Below, in pieces: positions 42,000 through 51,464 of a DNA stretch of 64,000 bases. The translations under genes were made by a program, and so were the position numbers. How positions within the stretch are numbered: position 1 is the stretch's first letter; every line of letters starts with the position of its first letter. Origin of the DNA: Acidobacteriota bacterium (GTDB taxonomy: Bacteria > Acidobacteriota > Terriglobia > Bryobacterales > Bryobacteraceae); NCBI GenBank assembly GCA_025354885.1, contig JANXLY010000105.1, positions 1 to 64,000 of the forward strand. Reading direction: 5' to 3'. A model generated the notes under the pieces. The model saw only the letters and a program-made list of their open reading frames with translations, searched no databases and was not told the DNA's origin.

Positions 42000-43697
42000 T
42001 CAGTTCGTAGTAATACCACGCTCGGTGAGCAGAGTGCCGAGGCGACGATAAAGGGTCAACTGATTGCGGCGATATTGAACGCTCTGGGTTACAAGATCGC
42101 TTTGGGCCTGGGTAAGGGCATTTTGAGAATCGAGCAGAAAGAAGAGTGTGATCGTGCCAAGTTCGTAGCGCTTCTGGTCGGCTTCTACGCGCTTCTGCGC
42201 AAGGTCTGCGGCAATCTTTGCCAGATCCACACTGGCGCGGCTGTTCTCCACCTGGTTGATTGCGGTTAGGACATCGAGGCGAACGTTCTGTTCGACAGTA
42301 CGAATGCGCAACTGGTCCAGGCGCTTGGTGACGACAGCGTCAGCATAATTTGCGGCCGCGTTGCGATCCTTGATTGGCAGGCGCAGTTGGATGCCGCCGC
42401 CAATGATCGGGAAGCCGAAACCCCACATCTGATCTGCTGCATCGCCAAAACCGCCCGGGATCACGGACGAAATTGGAGAGGTTGTGCCATCAGGATTGAA
42501 GATTGTCTGACGGCGAAGTGTCGGGCCACCACGGCCCTGAGAAGAGTAGTTTCCGAAAAACGAAAAGTCGGGCCTCAGGCTATCGCTGGTTACTTTCAGG
42601 TTGATGTCATCGATGTCGATCTGCTGCCGCTGCACCATGAGATCAGGGCGAACCCGCAAAGCATTGGCCACCAGACCTTCCTTGTCAAAAGGCGTATTGT
42701 CGGTTGGAGGCAATACTGACTCCGTTAAAGAGATTGCCAATTTGCGCAGTTCGGGATCGAGATCGATTCCCATCTGACGTCGCAATGCATCTTCTGTCTG
42801 CGCTAGACGGTAGCGGGCCTGAGTAACAAGAATTTCCGCACGCGCGTAGACGGCCTGTGGCTGGAAGATTTCGAGAGCGGGAAGTGCCCCGAGTTCAAGT
42901 TCGCGCTGTGCGCGTTTCAAGCTGGTGTCGGCTAGCGCAAGCGCCTGCTCCTGCACCTTCAAATTTTCGCGAGCACCGATGACATCCCAATAGGCGTTTT
43001 CGGCATTGGTGAGCAGTTGCTGCAACTGATCCTGGAATCCATATTCGTTCGCGCGAAGCCGGGACTTGGCGAGAGTGATTGGAGCACGAACTACCTGTAA
43101 GTCGCGTCCTCGCAGAAGCGGCTGGTTGAAGCTCAAATTGAGGTTGGAACCATAGGCCGGATTCAGGTTGGCGAAGGCGCTGTTCGTGCTGTTTTTCGAT
43201 GCAGAGTAGTTGATGGTGTATTGAGTACCGGTAGGAGCGGTTTGTTGCCAGTTCAACGTGAGGGGCTGAGCGAGTGAAGAGAGCGTGGAGGCGCCGGCAA
43301 GGGCGTCAGTCGTGATGGTTTTGACACGAGTGGAACTGAATCGGCCTACAAACTGGGGATCGAAAATCGAATAGGATCGCGTGATTGCGTTTTTCGGAAT
43401 TTCGAGCACCAGACGCTGGATCTGTATGTCCGTGTTGTTGTTCAGCGCCAGCTCGAGGTAAGCCTTGAGCGACAATTCGAGCTTGTCGCCAGAGACGTAA
43501 TCCTGCAGTTTGACTGGCCCCTGAAGTTCAAATTTAGGAGTTTCGCGGCGGAGGATCCTGCGGAAATAGTCTTTGGTGCCGAACTGCGGATAAGCTGCGA
43601 GTTCAGAATCCTTGAAGACATTGGGAGCAGTGGTTGTAGTAATTTGCCCGGACATGGAAATGCCGAGCAACAGAAGAGTGCTAAAGGTACGGAGCAT
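42000..43697 (-). CDS. TolC family outer-membrane efflux protein
   Basis: A 565-residue protein with a signal peptide from the ATG at 43697 (MLRTFSTLLLLGISMSG). The OEP pattern occurs twice: LALNNNTDIQIQRLVLEIPK with RGRDLQVVRAPITLAKSRLR, then LRLPIKDRNAAANYADAVVT with AQKRVEADQKRYELGTITLF. It follows the permease gene by one base and should provide the outer-membrane exit of the export complex encoded upstream. Confidence 0.92.
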   Translation of the reverse strand: MLRTFSTLLLLGISMSGQITTTTAPNVFKDSELAAYPQFGTKDYFRRILRRETPKFELQGPVKLQDYVSGDKLELSLKAYLELALNNNTDIQIQRLVLEIPKNAITRSYSIFDPQFVGRFSSTRVKTITTDALAGASTLSSLAQPLTLNWQQTAPTGTQYTINYSASKNSTNSAFANLNPAYGSNLNLSFNQPLLRGRDLQVVRAPITLAKSRLRANEYGFQDQLQQLLTNAENAYWDVIGARENLKVQEQALALADTSLKRAQRELELGALPALEIFQPQAVYARAEILVTQARYRLAQTEDALRRQMGIDLDPELRKLAISLTESVLPPTDNTPFDKEGLVANALRVRPDLMVQRQQIDIDDINLKVTSDSLRPDFSFFGNYSSQGRGGPTLRRQTIFNPDGTTSPISSVIPGGFGDAADQMWGFGFPIIGGGIQLRLPIKDRNAAANYADAVVTKRLDQLRIRTVEQNVRLDVLTAINQVENSRASVDLAKIAADLAQKRVEADQKRYELGTITLFFLLDSQNALTQAQSDLVTQSVQYRRNQLTLYRRLGTLLTERGITTN

Positions 43698-43698
43698 A

Positions 43699-44958
43699 TT
43701 ATTCGTAGCGAATCGCCTCAATTGGATCCAGTTTAGCGGCCTGCATGGCCGGATAAATTCCAAAGAGCAGTCCGATGCCGACGGACACACCGAAGGCGAC
43801 TGCAATGGAACTTGTGGTGACGACTGTGGACCATCCGGCCGCTGTTGCGATTACCTTGGACAAGGTGAAACCGAAGGCAATGCCGATCATGCCGCCAAGC
43901 ATCGAGATCAGCAAAGCTTCCATAAGAAATTGACGGATGATGTCGACTTGCCGAGCACCAATAGCGCGGCGAATACCGATTTCTTTGGTGCGCTCGAGAA
44001 CCGTTGCCAGCATGATGTTCATGATGCCGATGCCGCCCACGAGGAGCGAGATGCCAGCGATGCAAAGCATGACGACGCTAAAAATGAAGGAAGTGCGGCG
44101 GCGCTGCTCGAGCAGCCCAGCTGGCACGATGGTGTTGTAGTCACCAGCATCTTTGTGTGTGGAATCGAGAATCGCACGGACGATGCCCGCTGTTTCAATC
44201 GAATCGGTTCCGGGAGCAACACGCATGTAGATTCCGTCAATCTCATCCTTGAGATAACTGTTATTGTCCTCAAAGCGACGCATTACCGTATTGAGGGGCG
44301 CAATGATCAGGTTGTTGCGGTTTGATACTTCGACGCCTTCGGAGTCGGAGTCTGCTGTGGCCTGCTGCGACAGCACGCCGATCACCTGCAACCAGGTGTC
44401 GTTCACTTTCACATATTTTCCTGTTGCCGGCTCATAACCCAGCAGATTGACCTTGGCGGCCTCACCAAGAACACAAACCGGGGCCGAGGTGTCGTTGTCT
44501 TTGTCGTTGAAGAAGCGGCCTTCGATAACTTTCAGACTATTGATTACGAGATAACTGGGATCCACGCCAATCAGCAGCGGCGGCTCAGCAGAAGTCTTCG
44601 GCAAGATTTTGAGCGGCTTGAACCGTTTGCGGGGAGTGGAAGCTTCAAGACCCTGGACATTTTCTTTGATCGCGCGATAGTCGCGGAAAGTCAGCCCGGG
44701 AGAGATGAGACGCCGAGCCTGCAACTCATTGCGATCCACAGATTCCTTTGCTTCGACAATGATATTGTTTACGCCGAGCAGATCGATATAGCTCATCATT
44801 TCTTTTTGAGCGCCGGCAGTAATGGACAACATCGCCACCACCGCGCCGACTCCGAAGATCATGCCAAGCATCGTGAGCAGGCTGCGCAACTTGTGCACAA
44901 GCAGGCTGCTGAGACCCATGTATAGTTCGGGCAACAAACCCTGGAATAAACCCTTCAT
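43699..44958 (-). CDS. MacB-like ABC transporter permease (FtsX fold)
   Basis: A 419-residue inner-membrane protein. The N-terminal helix (RSLLTMLGMIFGVGAVVAML), a periplasmic MacB_PCD domain (about residues 45-260) and a C-terminal block of three helices (FIFSVVMLCIAGISLLVGG, VLERTKEIGIRRAIGARQ, ISMLGGMIGIAFGF) are clear. Unlike E. coli MacB it has no fused ATPase, and none is encoded in this operon. Its ATP supply must come from a separate LolD/MacB-like ATPase elsewhere. Confidence 0.92.
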   Translation of the reverse strand: MKGLFQGLLPELYMGLSSLLVHKLRSLLTMLGMIFGVGAVVAMLSITAGAQKEMMSYIDLLGVNNIIVEAKESVDRNELQARRLISPGLTFRDYRAIKENVQGLEASTPRKRFKPLKILPKTSAEPPLLIGVDPSYLVINSLKVIEGRFFNDKDNDTSAPVCVLGEAAKVNLLGYEPATGKYVKVNDTWLQVIGVLSQQATADSDSEGVEVSNRNNLIIAPLNTVMRRFEDNNSYLKDEIDGIYMRVAPGTDSIETAGIVRAILDSTHKDAGDYNTIVPAGLLEQRRRTSFIFSVVMLCIAGISLLVGGIGIMNIMLATVLERTKEIGIRRAIGARQVDIIRQFLMEALLISMLGGMIGIAFGFTLSKVIATAAGWSTVVTTSSIAVAFGVSVGIGLLFGIYPAMQAAKLDPIEAIRYE

Positions 44959-44963
44959 CAGCC

Positions 44964-46787
44964 TTACATGCCTCCCTTGCCGCCAGGCAGCGATGCTGCA
45001 GCGCCACCACTCTTTTGTGCGCCTTTTTTCTTGTCGTCGGACTTGGCTTCGGGATTCGCCATCGCGATTGTGTCGCCGGGCTTGACGCCGCTTGAAAGGA
45101 TCATGACATTCTCGCTTCGCTTTAAGGGCTTGATTTCACGGGCTTCGAAACGATTGCCAACCTTGAGGTAAACAACCGGCTTGCCGTCTTTCTCGAAGAC
45201 TGCCTGAATTGGCACATTCACTACGTTCTGGACTTTGTCGACGATAATTTCGACATCGGCGAGCAGCCCGGGCCGCAGAAGCACATCCAACTGGCTATCT
45301 TCTTCAGGAGGTGTTGGGAGCCTGGCATTGTCGAGCTCTTTTTGAGAAACCATGATGCCGCCCACGTTGAACATCTGCGGCAGGCCAGGCTGTGCGCCAC
45401 CATTGCGATTGCCGCGATTGACGGCCGCTGCAGGCATGGCACCGGTCTTTACGAGTTCGGCCGTAACCTTGGCCATGATTTCGGTGCGTTCTTCCGGGGT
45501 CATGTCCGCCATGATCTTGCCCTTACTGAATTTCGTGACTAGTTCGCGGCGCTTGCGCTGCAGCTCGGGGTCCATATTGCCCTGTCCGCCTCGCTGACGC
45601 TGCCCGGCCTGCTCGCCTTGCCCTGGCTGAGCAGATGCAGGAGGGGCGCCCATCGAAGGCATTTCGCCACCTGCCGGAGCACCACCTGCGGCCATTCCGG
45701 AATAGCTCGGGAGTGGCGGTTTCTTTCGGTTCGTATCTGCCTGAGCCAGAATCCGGCTGATTTGCGTCTCGTTTGCGCCCAGTGCGCTCAAGAGCTGGCG
45801 CATCTCAATCGAGAAAATTACGTCAAATTTTTTGGCTGGGTCGGAACTGAACATGTTGGAGGAAGCGGTGCCGCTCATCGACTTGATCTTGCCGGTGAAG
45901 CGCTTCTCCGGGAGGGCATCGAGGCGCATTGATACTTCCTGGCCTTCGGTCAGATTCGCACGATCCAGCTCGCCGACTTTTGCCACAACTTCCATTTCGG
46001 ACAAATCCAGAATATCGGCGACAGGCATGCCAGGCTGTACCTGGTCGCCTTCGCGAATATCCGGCAACTGCATACCAAACATCATCGAGGTGGAACGGTT
46101 CTGCTTCACCGCGACGAGGCCGCTCATGGGGGCAATTAGTTTGACCTGTGCCAGGCGCTGTTTCTCGCGATTCAACTCGAGCTTTGATTTGTTGATTTTT
46201 TCCCGCAAAACGGCCAGTTCGGCTTGTGCCTGTTCGCGACGGCTCTTAATATCGCTTTCGAGCTGCAACAAACGGCGCTTGGACTCTTCAAGAGTCAACT
46301 GATTTTTCTTGGCATCGATCACGCTGATCAACTCATTGCGTTTTACCTCGAGCTCTGCACGGCGAACCCCATAACGAGCGCGCAATAGCTCCACCTGATC
46401 CTGGTTGTCACGGATGGCGAGATCGGCCTGCGCTTTCTTCACCTGCTCATCGATCTGGTCGAGTTCGAGCTGCTTCTCTTCGAGACGAGAGATGACCTCG
46501 GCATCATCAAATTCAATAATGAGATCGCGTTCGCGAGCAAGCGCGCCGAGGGTTGCAAGCTTAGTCACTTGTACGGTGCCAAACAAATTGGGGGCCGTTA
46601 ACGTCGCCGTACGCACAGCTCGCAGCTCGCCTCTGGCAAAACTTCGCACGACTACGTCTCCCTGACGGACTTTCGTTGTAGCAATAGTCTCCTGTCGCTG
46701 CGGTATTTGCTCATAGAGGCGGTACGCAGCATAAGATGCGCCCACGATCACCAGTAGGATGAGAATTCGAATAATAAATTTGCGCAT
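44964..46787 (-). CDS. HlyD/MacA-like periplasmic adaptor 3
   Basis: A 607-residue adaptor anchored by one N-terminal helix (IIRILILLVIVGASYAAY). Lipoyl and coiled-coil halves are clear (DLIIEFDDAEVISRLEEKQL, then NREKQRLAQVKLIAPMSGLV). Between the beta-barrel and the C-terminal domain lies an insertion of about 150 residues that is Gly/Pro-rich and contains MTPEERTEIMAKV, a motif reminiscent of LTxxQ-type Spy helices. It ends in a Gly/Lys-rich tail (KKKGAQKSGGAAAS). It lies five bases before the permease gene. Confidence 0.85.
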   Translation of the reverse strand: MRKFIIRILILLVIVGASYAAYRLYEQIPQRQETIATTKVRQGDVVVRSFARGELRAVRTATLTAPNLFGTVQVTKLATLGALARERDLIIEFDDAEVISRLEEKQLELDQIDEQVKKAQADLAIRDNQDQVELLRARYGVRRAELEVKRNELISVIDAKKNQLTLEESKRRLLQLESDIKSRREQAQAELAVLREKINKSKLELNREKQRLAQVKLIAPMSGLVAVKQNRSTSMMFGMQLPDIREGDQVQPGMPVADILDLSEMEVVAKVGELDRANLTEGQEVSMRLDALPEKRFTGKIKSMSGTASSNMFSSDPAKKFDVIFSIEMRQLLSALGANETQISRILAQADTNRKKPPLPSYSGMAAGGAPAGGEMPSMGAPPASAQPGQGEQAGQRQRGGQGNMDPELQRKRRELVTKFSKGKIMADMTPEERTEIMAKVTAELVKTGAMPAAAVNRGNRNGGAQPGLPQMFNVGGIMVSQKELDNARLPTPPEEDSQLDVLLRPGLLADVEIIVDKVQNVVNVPIQAVFEKDGKPVVYLKVGNRFEAREIKPLKRSENVMILSSGVKPGDTIAMANPEAKSDDKKKGAQKSGGAAASLPGGKGGM

Positions 46788-46796
46788 GTCTGGGAG

Positions 46797-48101
46797 TTAG
46801 AGTTTCTTTTGCTTGCGTGCTGCTTCGGCAGGATTTTCAAGTGTTACTACTTCGCCTTCCTTCAGGCCTTTGAGCACTACCGTTTCGTTGTCGTTCCGCT
46901 TGCCGACCTGAATCTGCCGGACCGCGAAGTTCGGGCCCTTTTGGACATAGACCGAAGGCTTGCCGCCGACCGTAAAACTTGCCCGCGTGGGGATGAGCAA
47001 CTGGTTTGCATCGCTCTCGATCAGAATCTCGGCCGAAGCGCTCATTCCAGGCCGCAAGCGCTTATCGGTGCCGTCAATCGTGGCGCGCGCCGGAAAGGTC
47101 TTCTCCGTCATGCCCATGCCGCGCCATTGCACGGAAGCGATCGGGCTGATCCAGTCGAGTTTGGCGTCGAATTCGCGATCCGGGATCGCGTCAATGCGAA
47201 CCTTCAATTTTTGACCGAGTTCCAACTTGCCACGGTCTACTTCGTCGAGTTTCAGATCAATACGCAGCAGGGAGAGATCGGGGATTTCGGCAATCGCCGC
47301 ACCGGTCCAGGCGCGGTCGCCCTCTTTGAATGGAGGAGGGCTTGACCCCCAACTCCCCTGACTGCGGAAGTTGGGCAGTAGGTTGACGATGCCATCACCC
47401 GGCGCGCGCAACACCATATTGCCCAGATAGCCACGCGCACGATTCACATCTCGCACGGCTTTATCCTTGTTCTGGTCGAGCCGCTCGAGATCCGCGTTTT
47501 GAGTCGCCTTGTGCGTATTCACAGTCTGGGCCACCTGGCCCAGCTCGCCTTGCGAGATGCCTACGTCAATGCGGCTCTTGGCACCCTCAATCTCGCTCAC
47601 TACCTCGGCCTTGCTTGCCTCAAGCTTCGAACGCTCCAGGTTGTATTCGGCCGTCATCTTGTTCATCCCGTCCATTTCGGTGACGATCCGGTGGGACGCT
47701 TTGGTCTGTACAATCTGGCTGTCTATCGTACGAACACTGGTGTTCCGTTCGAGCAGCGTCTGTTCCTGCTGGGCCGCATCAAACTCCACAACCACATCAC
47801 CCTTGTGGATGGGTTTGCCGCTCTCGGCAATCATCACAATCCTCGGATCTGGAACTTGCGGCGCAATAATCGTGGTCGATTTTACGCTACGAATTTCTCC
47901 GCGTGCACGAACCACGATTGTGAATTCGCCTTTGCGCACCTTTGCCACCGGAACTTCTACAACGCTTGTCTTCTGGTTGTAATTGAACGCGGCATAGCCG
48001 CCTCCAGCGCAGGCAATTGCAAAAACTACCATGGAGATGCGTTTATTGCGGACAGACGACTCCGACTGTCCAATGCGAATCTTCGGCTTGATCTCTGACA
48101 T
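46797..48101 (-). CDS. HlyD/MacA-like periplasmic adaptor 2
   Basis: A 434-residue adaptor with one N-terminal membrane helix (ISMVVFAIACAGGGYAAF). The lipoyl motif is KGEFTIVVRARGEIRSVKS, followed by a coiled coil, then VLRAPGDGIVNLLP and the membrane-proximal domain (RPGMSASAEILIESDANQLL). It has the simplest architecture of the three adaptors. Four bases separate it from the first adaptor gene. Confidence 0.9.
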   Translation of the reverse strand: MSEIKPKIRIGQSESSVRNKRISMVVFAIACAGGGYAAFNYNQKTSVVEVPVAKVRKGEFTIVVRARGEIRSVKSTTIIAPQVPDPRIVMIAESGKPIHKGDVVVEFDAAQQEQTLLERNTSVRTIDSQIVQTKASHRIVTEMDGMNKMTAEYNLERSKLEASKAEVVSEIEGAKSRIDVGISQGELGQVAQTVNTHKATQNADLERLDQNKDKAVRDVNRARGYLGNMVLRAPGDGIVNLLPNFRSQGSWGSSPPPFKEGDRAWTGAAIAEIPDLSLLRIDLKLDEVDRGKLELGQKLKVRIDAIPDREFDAKLDWISPIASVQWRGMGMTEKTFPARATIDGTDKRLRPGMSASAEILIESDANQLLIPTRASFTVGGKPSVYVQKGPNFAVRQIQVGKRNDNETVVLKGLKEGEVVTLENPAEAARKQKKL

Positions 48102-48105
48102 ACTG

Positions 48106-49854
48106 CTACCCTTTGTTGGTTGCCGCAGAACCGGAGGGCGGCATGTCGAGGGCGATTACTTCACCCTTGTGCAAGCCCTTTATCGAGGCAACCAGATAAT
48201 TTTCCAGGCCAACTTCAACTTCGCGGCGATTCCACGCTTCGCCCACTTTGATGTAGACCACTTTCTTGCCAGTCTCGGCGTCAGCAAACACACCAGCCAG
48301 CGGGGCGATGGTGGCTTCTTTTTCTTCTTCGATTACCACGTCGACACTGCAACTCAAATCGGGGATGATCCGCAGATCCATCTGATCGATTTTGAGTCGC
48401 ACCGGAATCTCGCGAACAAAACTTGCACGCATTCCGCCTGTTTTGGGGACCGCAGCAATGCTTACGACATGAGCAGGTACTTCAAGGCCGGGATAGGCAT
48501 CAAAACGAACTCGCGCCTTCATGCCAAGCCGCAATTGCTCTCCATCCACCTGGTTCACCGTCGCATTGATGACCATCGATTTTGGATCTACGATCTGCAT
48601 GAAGAACTGCCCTGGATACAACTGATCTCCCTGCTGAATCTGCGAGAATTCACCGCCCCGAAAGATGTTCTGCATCACGGCCATGCCCTCAATATTTGCC
48701 TTGGACAACATACGGTCGGCATTCTGCTCAGAACGCTTGTACTCAATTTCAAGGGTCTTGAACTCAAGCTCGGCATACTTCAACTGGGCCTTTTCCTGTT
48801 GATCGATAAACTTGCCTTCTGCCAGCTGTTGTTTGTATTGCGCGTCGGATTCTTCGAGCGACAACTTCACTCGTTCGGCATCGATTGTGCTCAACACCGG
48901 AATGGTTTTCATGTCGAGCTTGGCTTTTTCGAGGGCAGCCTTGGCTTTCTCAACATTCTGGTTGTGCGTGTAGCGAGCCAATTCAAGATTCGCCTTTTGC
49001 TGAGCAAGTTGCGCTTTGGCTGTCTCCATTGTCGCTTTGTAGTCTTCGAGACGAAGCAGCATGTATTGGCGGTCAAACTCGGCGACCACATCACCCTTTT
49101 TGACCATTACGCCAGATTTTACAAGTTGCTGCAGCACGAGGGTGAAATCACCACCACCGCCGCCACCACCCCCGCCACCGCCACCGCCTCCTCTGCCTCC
49201 ATCCAAATCTTTTGAAGTAGAGCCCAGACCATCTCCACCAAGGGCAGAACTGGTGCCACTACTTGCTCCGCCAGATGAACTTCGAGCAGAAGTCTGACTG
49301 GAAGAACTCACTCGACTGGATGCAGCTTTTGTAGCACCCGAGCCTCCGAAGCTGCGGCTTGCAGAAGCACCTGAAGATTCCAGTGAACCCGCAGCACCGG
49401 CTGCGGCGGCAGAACCAGAGCTGCTCGATCCGCTACTTCTTGATCCACCACCGAGCGACGGCAAGGCGGAAACTGAGGCTTGGTCCATGCCAGCAAGATT
49501 AAAGCCACCCCTTCCGCGTCCAGATCGGCTGCCGCGAATCTGCGGGGCGATGAGCGAAACAAACCTTTCGGCGGAAGTGGAGCCAGCCAAGCGCATTGTC
49601 TTTTCCAAATTTCCGGATTGGACAGTTGCGGTACGGACACCTGCGCGCACCTCTTGAGCGGCGCGGTCTGCAGCTGCCTGCTGCTGCCAAAGCCAATAAC
49701 CAGCGCCTACTGCAATCGCTAACCCCAAGAAAATCTTCCACTTGGGGGTAGAGCGGCGATCCTCTGCCTTGGCGGCTACCTTTTGGGGGCCACTCGGAGA
49801 GGACGGCGATTCTGGAGCCGGCAAACTAGAGCCGGGTGTCACGTTGGGCTGCAT
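48106..49854 (-). CDS. HlyD/MacA-like adaptor 1 with a long low-complexity insertion
   Basis: A 582-residue adaptor from the ATG at 49854 (MQPNVTPGS); an in-frame TTG seven codons upstream is possible but weaker. It has one N-terminal membrane helix (WKIFLGLAIAVGAGYWLW). The lipoyl strand RFVSLIAPQIRG is interrupted by roughly 130 residues of Ser/Gly/Ala, ending in an uninterrupted run of about 14 Gly, after which FTLVLQQLVKSGVMVKKGDVVAEFD completes the fold. A coiled coil and barrel follow. It is the first gene of the export operon. Confidence 0.85.
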   Translation of the reverse strand: MQPNVTPGSSLPAPESPSSPSGPQKVAAKAEDRRSTPKWKIFLGLAIAVGAGYWLWQQQAAADRAAQEVRAGVRTATVQSGNLEKTMRLAGSTSAERFVSLIAPQIRGSRSGRGRGGFNLAGMDQASVSALPSLGGGSRSSGSSSSGSAAAAGAAGSLESSGASASRSFGGSGATKAASSRVSSSSQTSARSSSGGASSGTSSALGGDGLGSTSKDLDGGRGGGGGGGGGGGGGGDFTLVLQQLVKSGVMVKKGDVVAEFDRQYMLLRLEDYKATMETAKAQLAQQKANLELARYTHNQNVEKAKAALEKAKLDMKTIPVLSTIDAERVKLSLEESDAQYKQQLAEGKFIDQQEKAQLKYAELEFKTLEIEYKRSEQNADRMLSKANIEGMAVMQNIFRGGEFSQIQQGDQLYPGQFFMQIVDPKSMVINATVNQVDGEQLRLGMKARVRFDAYPGLEVPAHVVSIAAVPKTGGMRASFVREIPVRLKIDQMDLRIIPDLSCSVDVVIEEEKEATIAPLAGVFADAETGKKVVYIKVGEAWNRREVEVGLENYLVASIKGLHKGEVIALDMPPSGSAATNKG

Positions 49855-49951
49855 AAACTTAATCTCATTATGCAAGACGCTGAATTATAAAGAAAGGTTA
49901 GCCTCACGATAAATCGTTGCAGCCACAAGAGAAATGGCAAATGTTGCAGAC

Positions 49952-51361
49952 TTATTTCGCCCGGGCCATCTGATCGACCAGATCGTAGTGAAATTTGACG
50001 AAAGTATATAGGGCAGATTCGAGAATGCGTTCCTGATCAGAATGGGCTCCGAATCCCTTGGGGCCATCTTCGGAATCGATCATGGGGCCGATTCCATAGC
50101 ACTGGACGCCTTTGGTGCGAAGAAACGCCATGTCGGTTGCGCCGGTGGACATCGTTGGCAAGGTCGGGACGCCGGGGTAATGAATTTTCGCGACGGCTTC
50201 GATGGTTTTGAAAGCTTCGTTATCGAGTCGTGAAGGCAATGCGCCGGGACGGCTGGAACCAGCATCACGAACAAACTTCACAGCGGGGTCGTTGATTACG
50301 CCTTTGAGCATTTCAAGGAATTTGGGGAGATCTTCGTCCGGGAGCACTCGAATATCGAGGCTCGCCTGGGCTTCTGAAGGGATCACGTTACGGCGATAGC
50401 CGGCATTGATCATGTTGGGCGAGATGGAGGTGCGAAGCATCGAGTTGTGTCGAGGCTCGTTGATTGCGAGAAATTCCTGAATCGCGTCGGTCTTTTCGGG
50501 ATTCAGGAGGCCATTGTAGCGATCCCGCTCTTCGGGCGTGGATACGGTGGCGAGGCGCTCGAAGTAGGTGCGGGTCGTGTCATTGAGACGCATGGGAGGC
50601 TGCCAGGCGGCGACCTTCGAGACAGCTTGGGCGATGTGAACAACGGCGTTTGATTTTAGCGGCACCGAACCGTGGCCGGCCACACCGTTTGCGACCAGGG
50701 TAATGCCGAAGGGGATTTTTTCGGTAGTTTGGACAGAAACGAAGCGGAGACGATTGCCTGTGCGGGTCGCGGAGCCACCTTCAGCAAAGCAGTATTCCGC
50801 ATCGATCTCGGCCCAGTGTTCGCGAACCAGGTAGGCGATACCGAGTACGGGCGCGCCTTCTTCCCCTGCTTCGGCGAGAAAGATGACATCGCGATCAAGA
50901 GGAACATTCTGGCGCTTTACCAGAATGATCGACATCAGCGCGGCAACGAGATTGTCTTTGTCATCGAGAGTGCCGCGACCATAAACGTAGCCGCCTTCGC
51001 GGTGCGCAGAGAAGGGGCCGTGAGTCCATTTCTTTGCGTCGACGTTTACGGTGTCGGTGTGGCCGACGATCAGGATGGGCCTCTTTTTACCGTTACCATT
51101 GAGGCGGGCAACGATGTTGGGGCGTTTGATTTCCGGGTTTGCGAGGTTGTCCATGGTGAAGATTTTGGACTCGATGCCTTCCTTGTCGAGGACGCTCTTG
51201 ACGTAATCGACGACCGGCTTTTCGCTACCGCCTGGGTCGGCGCTGTTGATCTGAACGAGGGCCGTATAGTGCTTGAGAGTTTCGGCTTCGACTTTGGCCC
51301 AATCGATTGCCTGGGCAATTAGAATAGGGGCGATCAGGAGGAAAAGAAATGCGCGCATCAT
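49952..51361 (-). CDS. Exported M20/M25/M40 family metallopeptidase
   Basis: A 469-residue zinc peptidase. I chose the ATG at 51361, which gives the signal peptide MMRAFLFLLIAPILIAQA; a much longer upstream start has no support. The metal ligands are visible in VGHTDTVNVD, GRGTLDDKDN and AEAGEEGAP, and a dimerisation domain with GVAGHGSVPLKSN follows. The C-terminal MSTGATDMAFLR with nearby His completes the site. Members hydrolyse dipeptides or acylated amino acids. Confidence 0.9.
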   Translation of the reverse strand: MMRAFLFLLIAPILIAQAIDWAKVEAETLKHYTALVQINSADPGGSEKPVVDYVKSVLDKEGIESKIFTMDNLANPEIKRPNIVARLNGNGKKRPILIVGHTDTVNVDAKKWTHGPFSAHREGGYVYGRGTLDDKDNLVAALMSIILVKRQNVPLDRDVIFLAEAGEEGAPVLGIAYLVREHWAEIDAEYCFAEGGSATRTGNRLRFVSVQTTEKIPFGITLVANGVAGHGSVPLKSNAVVHIAQAVSKVAAWQPPMRLNDTTRTYFERLATVSTPEERDRYNGLLNPEKTDAIQEFLAINEPRHNSMLRTSISPNMINAGYRRNVIPSEAQASLDIRVLPDEDLPKFLEMLKGVINDPAVKFVRDAGSSRPGALPSRLDNEAFKTIEAVAKIHYPGVPTLPTMSTGATDMAFLRTKGVQCYGIGPMIDSEDGPKGFGAHSDQERILESALYTFVKFHYDLVDQMARAK

Positions 51362-51464
51362 GCGAGACAGGTTAACAGATGCCCGAGAAGTGCGTCCGCC
51401 TTGCGAGAGAGTTGGCACCAGAGAGATCATCGAAGCCGTTGAGAGGCGTTGAGCGAGTCCCAGG

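Noticed and set aside
48031-49215. 394-codon plus-strand frame inside adaptor 1
   Set aside because: Antisense to a clear HlyD-like adaptor; it includes a Pro-run that is the complement of the Gly-run.
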